Assembly (NCBI GenBank): GCA_900618795.1 | Contig: UYJD01000006.1 | Location: 1,251,289-1,315,288, forward strand | DNA length: 64,000 nt | Origin: Cyanodermella asteris | Lineage: Eukaryota > Ascomycota > Lecanoromycetes > Ostropales > Stictidaceae | Direction of reading: 5' to 3' | In this document: positions 10,305 to 20,188 of the stretch, in pieces | Position numbering within the stretch: position 1 is the stretch's first letter | How the letters are laid out: every line of letters starts with the position of its first letter | Made by a program: the position numbers and the translations under genes | The notes under the pieces: model-generated | Database searches by the model: none | What the model was told of the DNA's origin: nothing | Seen by the model: the letters and a program-made list of their open reading frames with translations, nothing else

Positions 10305-12311
10305 TTAGAAGCCGAAGAAGCGCTTTCCGTAGGACGGAGCGCTGTACTTGGGAGCGGTGGTGTCGGAGGTCTTCGCAGCGGCGTTGGCGGTGGTGCTGGG
10401 AAGAGCGGTGGTTTGGGGAGCGGCGCTCGAAGCAACAGGCTTGGTGGAGGTCCTGAAGCCGGAGGAGGCACCGGTAGGGATGAAGTGGAAGCCAGTGGAA
10501 GCACCAGTCGGGCGGACGAAGCCGGAGCTGTGGTGGGGAATGGTACCGTTGTGGGCAGGGTACGGGACGCTGGCGGACGGCTTCACGATGCTAGCGGTGG
10601 CGCTGCCCATGGAGCCCATGGTGACGTAGACAGTCTCGGCAGGCATGGTGACAGTGACGGTCTTGTCGTTGCCGTTGGCGGGGCACTCGCAGTCACCAGA
10701 GTCACCGTTGACTGGGGTGTTGGAGGGAGTGGTGGGCACGTCAGATGGGGAGGAAGGAGAGTCAGTGGCGACCTTTCCACCGTTGCTGACGATGCCAGCA
10801 GCAGAGGTCTCACTGCCGTAGACAGGGACCTGGACACCGCCGGTAGCACTGGCGCTGGGAGCAGGGACGGTCTTGGTGAGGTGAGCAGTCGAAGTCAGCT
10901 TCAAGGTGGAGAAGATGGTGTGAGTCTGAGTGATCTGCATGGTGGAGGTCTTCTGCTCGCCGCTGACCGTGTAGGTGACCTCGATCGGGGTGGTGAACTC
11001 GGTAGTGCCGACAGCCTGGGTGCTGAGAGGGACCTCCTCGGTAACAAACTGGGTCTGGACAATGGTCTCGTAGCTGGTAATGTCAACAGTCTTGGTGATG
11101 ACGGAGCCGGAGCCAAGGTCAAGAGTGACAGTCTTGGGCTGAGCAACAGGCTTGGTGGTAATTGGGACAGCACCGGTGCCAGTGCCGGTTGGGCCGTGCG
11201 GGCGGGTACCGTTGTGGATGCTGAAAGGACCGTGACTGGTCGGGACAGCTGGGGTCCCGATGGTTCCGATGGTGCCAGCAGTGCCGACGGAGGAGGCCTT
11301 GGTGGTGGCAACCGGGGTGGTCGCCGCGGAGGAGGAGCTTGAGCCAGGACCGTAGGCGGGGACGGACTTGCTAGAGATGACGACGCTGCCAGTTCCAACC
11401 GGGACGGAGCCGGTAGGGGCAACGACGGTGTTGTTCCCGGCGCTAAATGGAGCGCTGCTGGCCCTGGTGGTCGCCTCGGCAGTGGTGGAAACACCGGCGC
11501 TGGAGGTAGCGGGAGGCTGGCCGTAACCAGGAGAACCGGCGCTGGAGCTGGAGTTGCTCACGGCGGAGGTGGGAATGATCGGAACGACCGTGGCGGTGCT
11601 GACTCTGATGGATTCGGAGGACTTGGTGGTGGCCTCGGCGGTGGTCAGGGGAGTTGTGGTCGGGACCGGGGTGCCAGAGATGAAGGTCGAGACCGGGGCG
11701 CTCGTCAGGCCCAGGGTCGTGAAGGGAGCCTGAGTCGAAGGCGATGGAACGCCGAGGGAGGCAGTGACCGGGCAGACGGTAACGTAGTCAGGGATCGTAG
11801 CGGTCGTGACAACAGTGTGAGTCTGGGCAGCGGTGTTGGCCGGGCAGTCGGTGACTGTTGGCTTGCAGCTGAGAATGGTAACCTCGGAGGTCTTGTAGAC
11901 GGTAGACGTCACGAAAACCTCACCGTCGGAGGCGGTCGAGGCGGCCAGGGTGGCGGAGGGTGTGATGGTGGAGTTGCCCTTGGTCGTGGCCTCGGCGGTG
12001 GTCACGGCAGACGAGGCGGAGGAGGCAGCGGAGGAGACATCGCTGCTGCTGGAGACAACGGCGGAGGAGCTGCTCGACGGGACCTCAGAGGCCTTGGTGG
12101 TGGCCTCGGCGGTGGTCTGGGCAACGGAGCTGGAGCTGGGCTGCTGGTAAGCTGAGGAGCTGCTGGTCACGGCGATGCTGGTGGCAGCAGAGGTGATAGC
12201 GTCAGAGTGAGAGGGAGCAGAGTATTGAGGGATTCCTCCGTAGTTCTCCTGAGCCCTGGCGACGGCGGCCAAAAGGGCGACGGCGGTGGCACCAGAGATC
12301 TTGCTGAACAT
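10305..12311 (-). CDS. Secreted Ser/Thr/Val/Pro-rich repeat protein (mucin-like, probably cell-surface)
   Basis: Single-exon, 668 aa. Seen: signal peptide at residues 1-20 ending ARA|Q; then a very low-complexity Ser/Thr/Ala/Pro/Val sequence fit for heavy O-mannosylation. An eight-residue motif TTAEATTK recurs (four good copies plus a degenerate TTPVATTK), each opening a Ser-rich spacer. Cys-containing blocks with VTVCPV/ILSCKPTVTDCPA and CECPANGNDKTVTVT resemble those of fungal cell-wall proteins. The C-terminus is PKYSAPSYGKRFFGF: not hydrophobic enough for a GPI signal, but containing a dibasic KR (Kex2-type) followed by FFGF. A YSAPS motif is also near the mature N-terminus. No catalytic domain was recognised. 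Codons are strongly GC-biased, which also creates long spurious antisense ORFs. The gene stands alone, with over 1.6 kb free on each side. Confidence 0.85.
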   Translation of the reverse strand: MFSKISGATAVALLAAVARAQENYGGIPQYSAPSHSDAITSAATSIAVTSSSSAYQQPSSSSVAQTTAEATTKASEVPSSSSSAVVSSSSDVSSAASSASSAVTTAEATTKGNSTITPSATLAASTASDGEVFVTSTVYKTSEVTILSCKPTVTDCPANTAAQTHTVVTTATIPDYVTVCPVTASLGVPSPSTQAPFTTLGLTSAPVSTFISGTPVPTTTPLTTAEATTKSSESIRVSTATVVPIIPTSAVSNSSSSAGSPGYGQPPATSSAGVSTTAEATTRASSAPFSAGNNTVVAPTGSVPVGTGSVVISSKSVPAYGPGSSSSSAATTPVATTKASSVGTAGTIGTIGTPAVPTSHGPFSIHNGTRPHGPTGTGTGAVPITTKPVAQPKTVTLDLGSGSVITKTVDITSYETIVQTQFVTEEVPLSTQAVGTTEFTTPIEVTYTVSGEQKTSTMQITQTHTIFSTLKLTSTAHLTKTVPAPSASATGGVQVPVYGSETSAAGIVSNGGKVATDSPSSPSDVPTTPSNTPVNGDSGDCECPANGNDKTVTVTMPAETVYVTMGSMGSATASIVKPSASVPYPAHNGTIPHHSSGFVRPTGASTGFHFIPTGASSGFRTSTKPVASSAAPQTTALPSTTANAAAKTSDTTAPKYSAPSYGKRFFGF
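11296..12120 (-). repeat. Interspersed ~24-bp coding repeat (TTAEATTK units)
   Basis: Copies are near 12091-12118, 11977-12003, 11620-11647, 11460-11488 and a diverged one near 11296-11318. At DNA level the plus strand reads CTTGGTGGTGGCCTCGGC with few changes, so the similarity is in nucleotides as well as amino acids, pointing to relatively recent duplication or gene conversion. Confidence 0.75.
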
Positions 12312-14370
12312 TTTTGCTATGAGTGTCTGGGATGGACGGTTTCTTCACGGGTACTTTTGGCTAGCAGGAGTCTGAAGATTGGAGTCGTTGGGATTTTGGT
12401 CTGTACGACTAGCGTGACAGTAACGAATGGACGAGTTTCAAGAGACTTTGAACTCAAAAAAGAATGTGAGCTCGTACAAAGACGAGAGAGATGCGAGCGA
12501 ACCTGCGAGAGAATGGATGACGACCTGCTGTCAAGAAGTAGTGATGGGAGGCGAAAGAGAAGAAAAGGAACAGCTGTAGGGATATAACAGGCAGCGGAGC
12601 ACTGCGCTTCTGGGACGCTGGACGGACGAGACGATGTTCCGTGCTTCATTACAGGAGGCGCAGGGGCGGAGGGCTGCCAGGGAAGAGTGTGATGATACCC
12701 TGACAGGGCCATGGCCAACTGGCGACAACGTGCCTGGGCTGGTGTGCGGTGCGAAGAGAAAACAACCCTGTAGGCCCACCGTGCCATGTTTGAGATGTTC
12801 AGGAAGCGTGACAGTGCCCACTACTGGTGCCATCGCGATATACCGTAAGCATCCAGCCGGCGAGTCGCAGCGTCCAGACGAGCCAGGTGAGGCTTCCGTT
12901 GCCGCCGCGCCAAAGTGTCACAGCAGGAGTCTCGGATCATCACAGCATCGGAGGTTTGGGAGTCGGGGGCAGAGATTGCTCTGTTGTGTTGTTTGATCAA
13001 CGTCGAGCTTCAGAGTTGACGGGTCTCTATTTCAATGAAACGAACCTGTTCGTACTTCTGCATGACGTTGGCATAGCATGGCATTGCAATGATTCCATCT
13101 CGATCCAGATCTGGCCATACACGAACAGAATGTCAGCGTTGGGGCGACGATGTTGCTTGGGGCCCCAGTCCTCCATCGTCACGAGTGGTAGAGATGAGAG
13201 GAGTGGGCGTGGCGGGCAGCTCTTGGGGGCGTTGGAAGGAGCTTCTTGATCCTGGCAGCCACCTGTGACGGGCGAGCTGCCACAGCTCAGCGTCAGCAGG
13301 GAGTGACGAGGCCGTGAGATGCAGCGGCGTGTGTGGATGGAGGAGAGATGGATTGTCGTGGGCGACGAGTGAAATTGCGGCAGGGCTGTCCTTGCTGTGC
13401 GCATCGCGCTCCTGCCTCGTCTCACCTTGCTGCCGCTGAAACACGCTTGACGAACAGCAACCGGCCGAAACCCGCAAAGCTCCCACGCTGCCGCCGTAGA
13501 TGTGCAGAAATTCTAAACTCTACCCTCCATTACTGTGTCTTCCCTTACGTGCCGTGGTACGCTCTTTTGGCGAAACCGGCAAGCTCATCTCGCTGTCTCC
13601 GTCTCTATTCTGTGCTTTCTTCCATGCTCGTTCTCGGTGCCGAATGCGGCATTCACGTACACCGGCACCACCAGCCACGGTAGCTCTCGAGCTTGCAAGT
13701 CAGCATCCGATGCCACCTGCAGGCGACCTACTAATCCATCACACTCCCGGGATGCGCCTGTTCATATCCCAGCACCAAGTGTCCACCGTCGAGCAAGAGA
13801 TCCCGACGCTCCCTAGCGTGATTGCTTCGACCCCTTTGCTATCCTGTCGAGTTACTTGCCTCAACGGTCGAAGCATCATGCCCGACTAGTCTTGATAGAC
13901 GAACTGTAATAATAAGATAGGAATCCCTCTAGCCAAACCAAGAAAGCAGAACAGAATATGGTCGCCAAGGCGTGAATTCACATGGTCGTATGCTTGACCT
14001 TGACACAATGGCTCCTAGCCATGGCTCTATCTCCAGCTGAATGCTCACGCTGATCGAAATTTCCTGTCCGTCGTTATGTTGGATCGATCGGAAACACATT
14101 AGTGAAAATGCGAAAAAGTGATTGATAAAACTTTGGGCATCCCGTGCCCGATCTGATGCAAACATCTTGGGATCTTGACTCCACATGGCAATCAAAAGCC
14201 CCGATACACGTCCCTGGAGCAAGTTCCTACCCGCCTCGATCATCTGAACTCGCGATTCATCCTCCAGGCGAAAAGTTGGACGTCGCTGTCCGAAACAAGG
14301 AACCACAAAACATCGCCGTGCGGCCAAGCACTCTTAGAGTCACACATCAAATCGGACGCCATCTCATACC
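12312..14370. promoter_or_regulatory. Long divergent intergenic region
   Basis: 2.06 kb upstream of both the secreted protein (-) and the POF1-like gene (+). Several 90-150-codon ORFs occur on both strands, but none has a recognisable domain or a balanced composition. A CT-rich stretch on the minus strand just upstream of 12311 (12330-12600) fits a strong fungal promoter and leader. Confidence 0.45.
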
Positions 14371-15294
14371 ATGGCGGGCACCACGCTGTCGTCCTTTCGT
14401 AACCTCCCCTCAGAGTTCCGCACGGCACTGCACGCCTTCGCTCAGTCCCCCTCAAACTTCAGGATCCTCCGCACGTCACGTCTGGACAGCCCGTCCGCCA
14501 GCCCCCGCGCCTCGTCGACACCCTCCCCGCCGCCCTCGGACCTCCTGTACGTGCTCGACAGCTCCTTCAACCCGCCGACGCTAGGTCACCTGAGCATCGC
14601 CCTCTCCGCGCTCAAAGACGAAGCAGTAGCACAAAGTTCGAAGAATCTGCTCCTCCTCCTGGCCACTCAGAATGCAGACAAGGCGGCCAAACCGGCCGCG
14701 TTCGAGCAGCGACTCGCGATGATGGCCATCATGGCCGAGAAGATCCTGTCCGAATTCAGATCGGATGGATCGAATACCGATTCCGATGCTTCTTCGTCCG
14801 TTTCCGTCTCCATCGGAGTCACGAAATTCCCCTACTTTACCGATAAATCAAACGCCATCGCACGGGAAGCCGAGTCTCCCTTTCGCTTTCCTCCCACGCG
14901 TCAAGTCCACCTGATCGGCTTCGACACTTTTACCCGCTTGTTCGATACGCGGTACTACCCGCCCGAGCACACGCTCGCACCCTTGGAACCGCTGTTCGCC
15001 AACCATTCTGTGCGCGTGACGTTCAGGGCCGGCGACAAGTACGGCTCCAAGGAGGCTCAGGAGCAATACGTCCGAGACATAGCGTCCGGCAAGCGAGATG
15101 CTGATGGTGCAAAATCTGTCTGGGCAGATAGGGTGAGTATGGTCGAAGGACGCAACGATGAGATGGTTACGAGCAGTACGACGGCTCGTGAAGGTGTCAA
15201 GAGCGGTGATGAGGACGCTATACGGCACATGTGCGGGGATGAAATAGCCGGGTGGGTGCTCTCCGAGAGACTTTACACTGAGGATGCGGCTTGA
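14371..15294 (+). CDS. POF1: Nicotinamide-nucleotide adenylyltransferase-like protein (POF1 family)
   Basis: Single-exon, 307 aa. A nucleotidyltransferase-fold protein of the class that transfers AMP from ATP to nicotinamide mononucleotide. Seen: the nucleotide-binding signature SFNPPTLGHLSIA at residues 64-76 (the (T/H)xGH motif as GH); LIGFDTFTRLFDTRYY in the middle, typical of NMNAT-like enzymes; and TSSTTAREGV near residues 267-276, the ISSTxxR motif. Residues 1-55 are Ser/Pro-rich and not conserved-looking. The match to the yeast Pof1-like fungal branch, rather than canonical Nma1/2, rests on motif spacing and the long N-terminus. Substrate specificity is inference. Confidence 0.85.
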   Translation: MAGTTLSSFRNLPSEFRTALHAFAQSPSNFRILRTSRLDSPSASPRASSTPSPPPSDLLYVLDSSFNPPTLGHLSIALSALKDEAVAQSSKNLLLLLATQNADKAAKPAAFEQRLAMMAIMAEKILSEFRSDGSNTDSDASSSVSVSIGVTKFPYFTDKSNAIAREAESPFRFPPTRQVHLIGFDTFTRLFDTRYYPPEHTLAPLEPLFANHSVRVTFRAGDKYGSKEAQEQYVRDIASGKRDADGAKSVWADRVSMVEGRNDEMVTSSTTAREGVKSGDEDAIRHMCGDEIAGWVLSERLYTEDAA

Positions 15295-16017
15295 AAGCGG
15301 AACACGTTTTAGATCAACGTAGTCGTTATCGATGCGTGGAAGAGAAACCATTCGTGTTCTGCTCGCCACGACGGGCGGGTGTACTGTCCACGAGAAGCAT
15401 TGAGGCTCCATACAGGGGTCTCGTTCCACGCATCGACATATCACTATATGCACGTTTACAACATAGCGGCGGCTATATGAGCCGTTGTCAACATCTTTAG
15501 CGTTGTGCGGGCGCTCAGCCAAGGTGTAGCGCAACAGCAATGTGATTGAACCGTGGAACGACTCTCTTCGTCGTTGAGATCAGCAACGCTCATCAACGGT
15601 CAAGCAGGGTTCGTATCCCCGCAGACGTATGCCGTGGGCACAACTTGAAATCCAGCATTCGATGCGCCGGCTGTCGCTCCTGCTCGTGTTGCTCTGTAGA
15701 TTGATTGCAGGGAGTCATCCGACATGATTAGCCACGTCCATCATTTCCACAGATGTTCTTTAAACGCCAGCGGCACGGTTCATTCATAGATGTATGGATA
15801 CTGTCGCAGAGATTTATATGTAGTCACAGTATAGTGTATGCCTTGTCTCATACCTTCCCTCGGTGAAATGGCACAATGCATTCAATTGAGCCTTGCGGCG
15901 AATTTGGTCCAAGAACGTATATACCACCCAATCAAATGACCTGGTTTCGATCCTCTTCCGGTGTGTCAAACTCCAATATGCGATCGCTGACGACAATGCA
16001 AAATTTAAAGTGCAGGC
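15295..16017. other. Convergent intergenic region POF1-like / DRE2
   Basis: 0.72 kb, carrying both 3' ends. No ORF of interest. An isolated GGTTCG-type box near 15609 is not part of a foldable tRNA. Confidence 0.5.
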
Positions 16018-17145
16018 CTAGACAGTGCCCTCTTCACCAAGTCGTAGACGGACCTCTTCGCCTGGCTTGAATGCAGGGAGTCCGGTATACGGACAACCAT
16101 CACAACGGAAAGCATCGCCAAGCGCGCAATTTCCACAGCTACCCACCTTTCCTTGCACTGTGAAATCGAGTTCCGCATCGTTCAAATCGTCTGCTGAGAA
16201 CTTGGGCACGGCAACGGCAGGTTTGGCCGTGTCGTTCAGGGATGCAAGATCCTTGTCGGCTTTGTCGCGTCGAGCCTTGTCCTCCGCTTCGATACGCTGG
16301 GCGAGACCGCATGTGCAATCCTTGCAGGCACGACGTCTCTTTCCTGGCTTGGGTCTGCATTCTGCAGCTATGAGCTGTTAGCATTTCCGCTTTCAAGATC
16401 TCTGCAATCTTCACTTACGTTGAACAATCGGTCGGGCCAAATCTTCTTCGTCAAGTAGAGTGTCCTCGTCGATCAGTTCGTCATCGTCGTCTTCGTCCAT
16501 TCCGACGGGCGCGTCGAAGTCATCACTGAAGTCGACAAAGCCGACGCCCGATGGTGCACCATTCGCAGTGCTTGTGTTCTTGTTATTCTCTGTGGTGGGA
16601 ACCTTCCCATTTGTGACGCCTGCTGCATTCTTTCTCTTACCCAGCCGCAACGGTACGCTCGCAACAGCTACATCCTCTGGCTTGATCAACACGCCGTCCG
16701 CTCCCTCTGTCAGCCCTTCAAGTATACCCTCTGTCCGCTCGCTCTGTTCAAATCCACCATTGGAATGCTTTAGTATTGCTCCAGGAGAGAGAGCCTGCGC
16801 CAGTTGTCGGAGGACTGTACGGTTCACGAAGAGCTTGGTGCTCTCGCTCTTGGAGCCATCGGGACCCGGAAGGATAATAATGGTCTGGTAGGAAGAAGCG
16901 GGAAGAGTGATAACGCCAGCGGCCAGACGATCGACCATCTGGATGTCCGTGACGCTTCGGTCATATCGCGACACCAGCGCGTTCAGTGCTTCAGGGTGGG
17001 ATGACAGCGAAGGCGGGCATAGTAAGAGGGTTTTTCCATGGTCTGCGATCAGAGACGCCGAGGGGATAGATGGTTTGGAGTCGAAGTCAGAAGAGTTGAA
17101 GTCGGGCATCGCCGGCGCCCCGCCGATGACGGCGTGAGGGGACAT
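16018..17145 (-). CDS. DRE2: Cytosolic Fe-S cluster assembly protein DRE2 (anamorsin/CIAPIN1)
   Basis: Exons 17145-16419 and 16367-16018; the intron is 51 bp (GTAAGT...GCTAAC...TAG); total 358 aa. Dre2 receives electrons from the diflavin reductase Tah18 at the start of cytosolic Fe-S assembly. Seen: an N-terminal methyltransferase-like domain without the SAM motif (~1-160); an acidic linker with runs of Asp/Glu (~210-238); the [2Fe-2S] site C246, C257, C260, C262 (CX10CX2CXC); and the twin CX2C [4Fe-4S] site C320, C323, C331, C334, spaced CX2CX7CX2C. All eight cluster cysteines are intact. The intron falls just ahead of the first cluster motif. The start is the first ATG, in CTCACCATGTCC. 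Confidence 0.96.
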
Positions 17146-18630
17146 GGTGAGTGCTCTGCCGGAGTTGCGGGAATGGAAGTAGGGGAATATTAAGCGCCGG
17201 CAACAGATGAGGTGCGGTAATGGCCAAACGAATGCGTGGTAACGGGTTCAAGTTGTTGGAGCTGGTGTTTTTTCGAAAGTGGAAGGCGATTTCTAAGCCC
17301 GTCTAGCAGTGCTCCGATGCTTTTGCCGGTAAATGGTGGACAGGGTATTGGCTGAGCAGAGCCCCTCGCCAGGGCCCAGATCCGTCATTGCGCACGTGAC
17401 CCGCCAGACAGTGGCTTGACAGTGGATACGCTTGACTTTCGGTAGGAAGCGTGGCTGCGGGTCTCTGCTGCGTCGGCACAGTAGTAGCGCTCTCGGGATC
17501 CGGACACGAGCAGCATCATTGCAAGCCGTCTCATGAGCTGTGGATGCCAGACTTCACCTACCGACGAGCGTCAGGAGATAGCCATCTGATCATACTCAGC
17601 TGCGGCCTTGTGTTGCCGGACGGGGCGAACCGGGAAAGTTTATGCGGATGCTGAAACAAAGGATCATAAGCTGTTGCGCAAGCGGTACCGAGCAACGACC
17701 GGACCCTGAGTTCAGACATGGCGGATCGGTACGTTATCAGGAATGGAGAGATCGGGCAAGAGCACGCCTTTCATCTCTCGATGATAACAGCGTTCGTCTG
17801 AGGCTCGGAGTTCTGTAATAAGACTCAATAGTGTCGTAATATGGTGAAAGCGCACACCTCTACCTCTACGACGTGCATCAACTGGCAAGAGCTCGGGCCG
17901 CACCTGCCAGAAGGAGTAGGATCTGATTGGGCGGGCGAGTCGCGCTTTCCCCGGATTTGGGCCCTTTCGTCAGCTTCGTCTGGTGGGCAGACAGGCAGGT
18001 TACGCGCATTGGCTATTGGCCGGGATCTACGCCGGTGTGTTCACTGCTCACGATGCTTCTACCTCCTTCCAGCCTTCCCCGCACAGAGGCTGAGCGATAG
18101 CCATTGGCTCCGTACTGTCGTTGTCTGAGCGCCGCTATGTTTCGTTGGTCGCGTGAGAAGACATGCAGTAACATGCTGATCGACTCGTTCGCTGCTCCTC
18201 GGGACATGAGCACCCCCATCTTCATCGGAGCCTTTTGTTGAGCATCCCCACCGGACCAGCGTTATCTTATAAGCCGCCCGGCCTCGTCACCTTCGCCTGC
18301 AGCTTCGCTTCTGCAACTGTGGTTGCATCTGCACCCGTTTACCCTGTCTCGCAATCAATCTCCTGACTTGATCCGGACAAAGAGCTGATAGCCTTCACGC
18401 CCTTATCTGCCCCCGTGCCTGAGCCTGCTGTGACGCAGCGTAGCCTCGAGCTCTGCTCTCATTCGTCCTACTGCATATATCCCGGCAGCACATCATCCCC
18501 CCTCCTGAACTCACCAACCTCTCGTCTCTTTCAAGCTCAACCTCTCCATCCGACGCCAAATACCCCCACTGCTGCCACTGCTGACCATCTCAATTAACAA
18601 ATCATCTGCCATTACCACAATCTTCCCACC
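17146..18630. promoter_or_regulatory. Divergent region DRE2 / STF2-like
   Basis: 1.49 kb. A TATA-like CTTATAAG lies at about 18264-18271, and a pyrimidine-rich leader (CT-rich, 18280-18600) precedes the STF2 5' exon. This is a typical arrangement for a highly expressed fungal gene. No other coding signal was seen. Confidence 0.5.
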
Positions 18631-19348
18631 AGTGAGTTTCCATCCCGACATTATGCCATCCCTTGACGAGTTCGCCTGTTACGACATCGGGACTGCCACC
18701 ATTGCCATTGACGCTCTCATGAATGACCTGTTCACGTTTCTATACTTGATTGACATATACTGATACCACACCACAGTGACTCGTACTCAGAAGTTCAACA
18801 ACCGTGACCACGCTGGCCTCGCCGACGGTACTGCCGAGATCGCCGAACATCTCCCTCGCTACTTTGCCAAGAGTGGCCACATTGGCGAAGCTCCCAACAA
18901 GCTCAAGAAGGAGGGCGGTGGAAAAGCGAACTGGTAAGTCATTGCACAATCATATCCCCTGAGATTTGTCTTCAACTGTCGACATCTTCTCTTTCAATTG
19001 AGACCAAACCACCTCGATGCGGGTGTCACTTTAACCCGGTCAGTGAATGCTATCGCAAATTACACCTGACTGACACTTCCGCCTAGGGGCACTCCTGGCG
19101 AAGAGGCTCACGATATGGGCTATAATTTCGCCGCTGCTCGCCGTCGCAGCAACTCTTCCATCCACAAAGTCCTGTCCGACTTCACCACCAAGTTCGAGAC
19201 GCCCGAAGAAGACCCTTTCTTCGAGGACCACATGGGAAGCCCCAACGATTATGATCATCCAGATAATGAGCTCAAGAAGCATGACTCTACCGACTCCGCT
19301 GACAGCGTTAGCACCGGCAGCTCTGGCGCTGGCGAAGATAAGGACTGA
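18631..19348 (+). CDS. STF2: STF2/TMA10-like protein (F1Fo-ATPase stabilising factor family)
   Basis: Coding exons are base 18631 (A), 18777-18933 and 19087-19348; introns are 145 and 153 bp; total 139 aa. Yeast Stf2 was described as stabilising the inhibitor-bound F1Fo-ATPase and also acts as a hydrophilin protecting cells in drying; Tma10 is a ribosome-associated paralogue. Seen: the family signature beginning MTRTQKF, YFAKSGHIGEAPN, KKEGGGKANWGTPGEE, then RRRSNSS; an acidic Asp/Ser-rich tail (residues ~95-139) makes it longer than the ~84-aa yeast protein. The ATG is created by splicing CCACCA to TGACTCG. In genomic DNA the codon four triplets before GTG-ACT is an in-frame TGA, and the next in-frame Met is far into the last exon. 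Both introns are long for this genome. Confidence 0.88.
18632..18776 (+). other. Intron splitting the STF2 start codon (A|TG)
   Basis: Donor GTGAGT, TTGAC/CTGAT branch-like sites near 18750-18763, and acceptor CACAG. If retained, the first ATG (18653) opens a separate 36-codon frame ending in TGA at 18761-18763, which would block or replace translation of STF2. Confidence 0.8.
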
Positions 19349-20188
19349 GACAACTACAGCAACAAGAGGCGGGCCTTTTGTCGCTGTGTACAACAATTGT
19401 GATGATTGTATGACGCGGCATTTCTTTTACACTTGAGCGATTCTATCGCAATGATTGTCATAGGCCCACGCTAGATGGAGAATGTTGCCAAGGGAAGACA
19501 AGATGGCATTGGGTTGTGCTGCAAAGCTATAACATGAAACCATAATTGTACTATAGGGTCATACACGACCACTGAACACGAAATCTGGCGTCCGCTATGG
19601 GTGCCTAACAGTGTCAGTAGTTTACATGAACCGAATGAAATCAGTAAAACGCAAGATCCAACGTAGTAGGCTGATTCTTATACACAGCGATGACCCTTTT
19701 ACAGCACAATCACATTCAGTGAAATGTGCTGTAATTGAACACGCGGACAGACTCGAAGTGATGGCAGCAGGAATCTAGATAACTGTTGTCTTGAAGTTTT
19801 GAAAATTCACTACTACAATGACGGATACTCAAATTTCGGATTGTGGTTGCGAACTTCAGCGCAACGAAGTCGCAGAGCCGACTCCCACACGCACAATCAC
19901 TGCGCTGGAAAGCCACTCAACAGTGCTACTGCTGGTGCTTTGATGCTTTGAATCAATGTAAACCGTCCCGCTAAGCGTGGAATTCGACCTTAACTCGATC
20001 TCACTGACGCGCATGGCTTGGCGCGCGCGCTTTCGTTCCTGTATTGCTCGCCGGCCTGCGCGAAAAGCAACAGAACCCAATCCTCGACTCGCCTTACGCT
20101 CCACGAGTTGTGATTCATCCCTCCTTCTGACCTATCTCCATTTCATCTGTCTCGCAGCTGGCTCTGCGCCCGTGGACCATTTGCGGCT
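19349..20188. promoter_or_regulatory. Intergenic region STF2-like / NUP133
   Basis: 0.84 kb holding the STF2 3' UTR and the NUP133 promoter. Only short ORFs were seen, with no repeat. Confidence 0.5.

Noticed and set aside
10272-11342. 356-codon plus-strand ORF, Gly/Ser/Ala/Arg-rich
   Set aside because: Exact antisense shadow of the Ser/Thr-rich secreted gene, whose GC-rich codons lack antisense stops. No signal peptide or domain.
12827-13249. 140-codon plus-strand ORF in the long divergent interval
   Set aside because: Average composition and no domain, splice context or conserved-looking motif. Chance ORF in 2 kb of GC-rich DNA.
15595-15640. tRNA T-arm-like string GGTTCGTATCCCC
   Set aside because: No matching acceptor, D or anticodon arm can be folded around it.
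18653-18763. ATG inside the first STF2 intron as gene start
   Set aside because: Its frame ends at TGA 18761-18763, before the conserved MTRT segment; kept only as a possible frame in the unspliced transcript.
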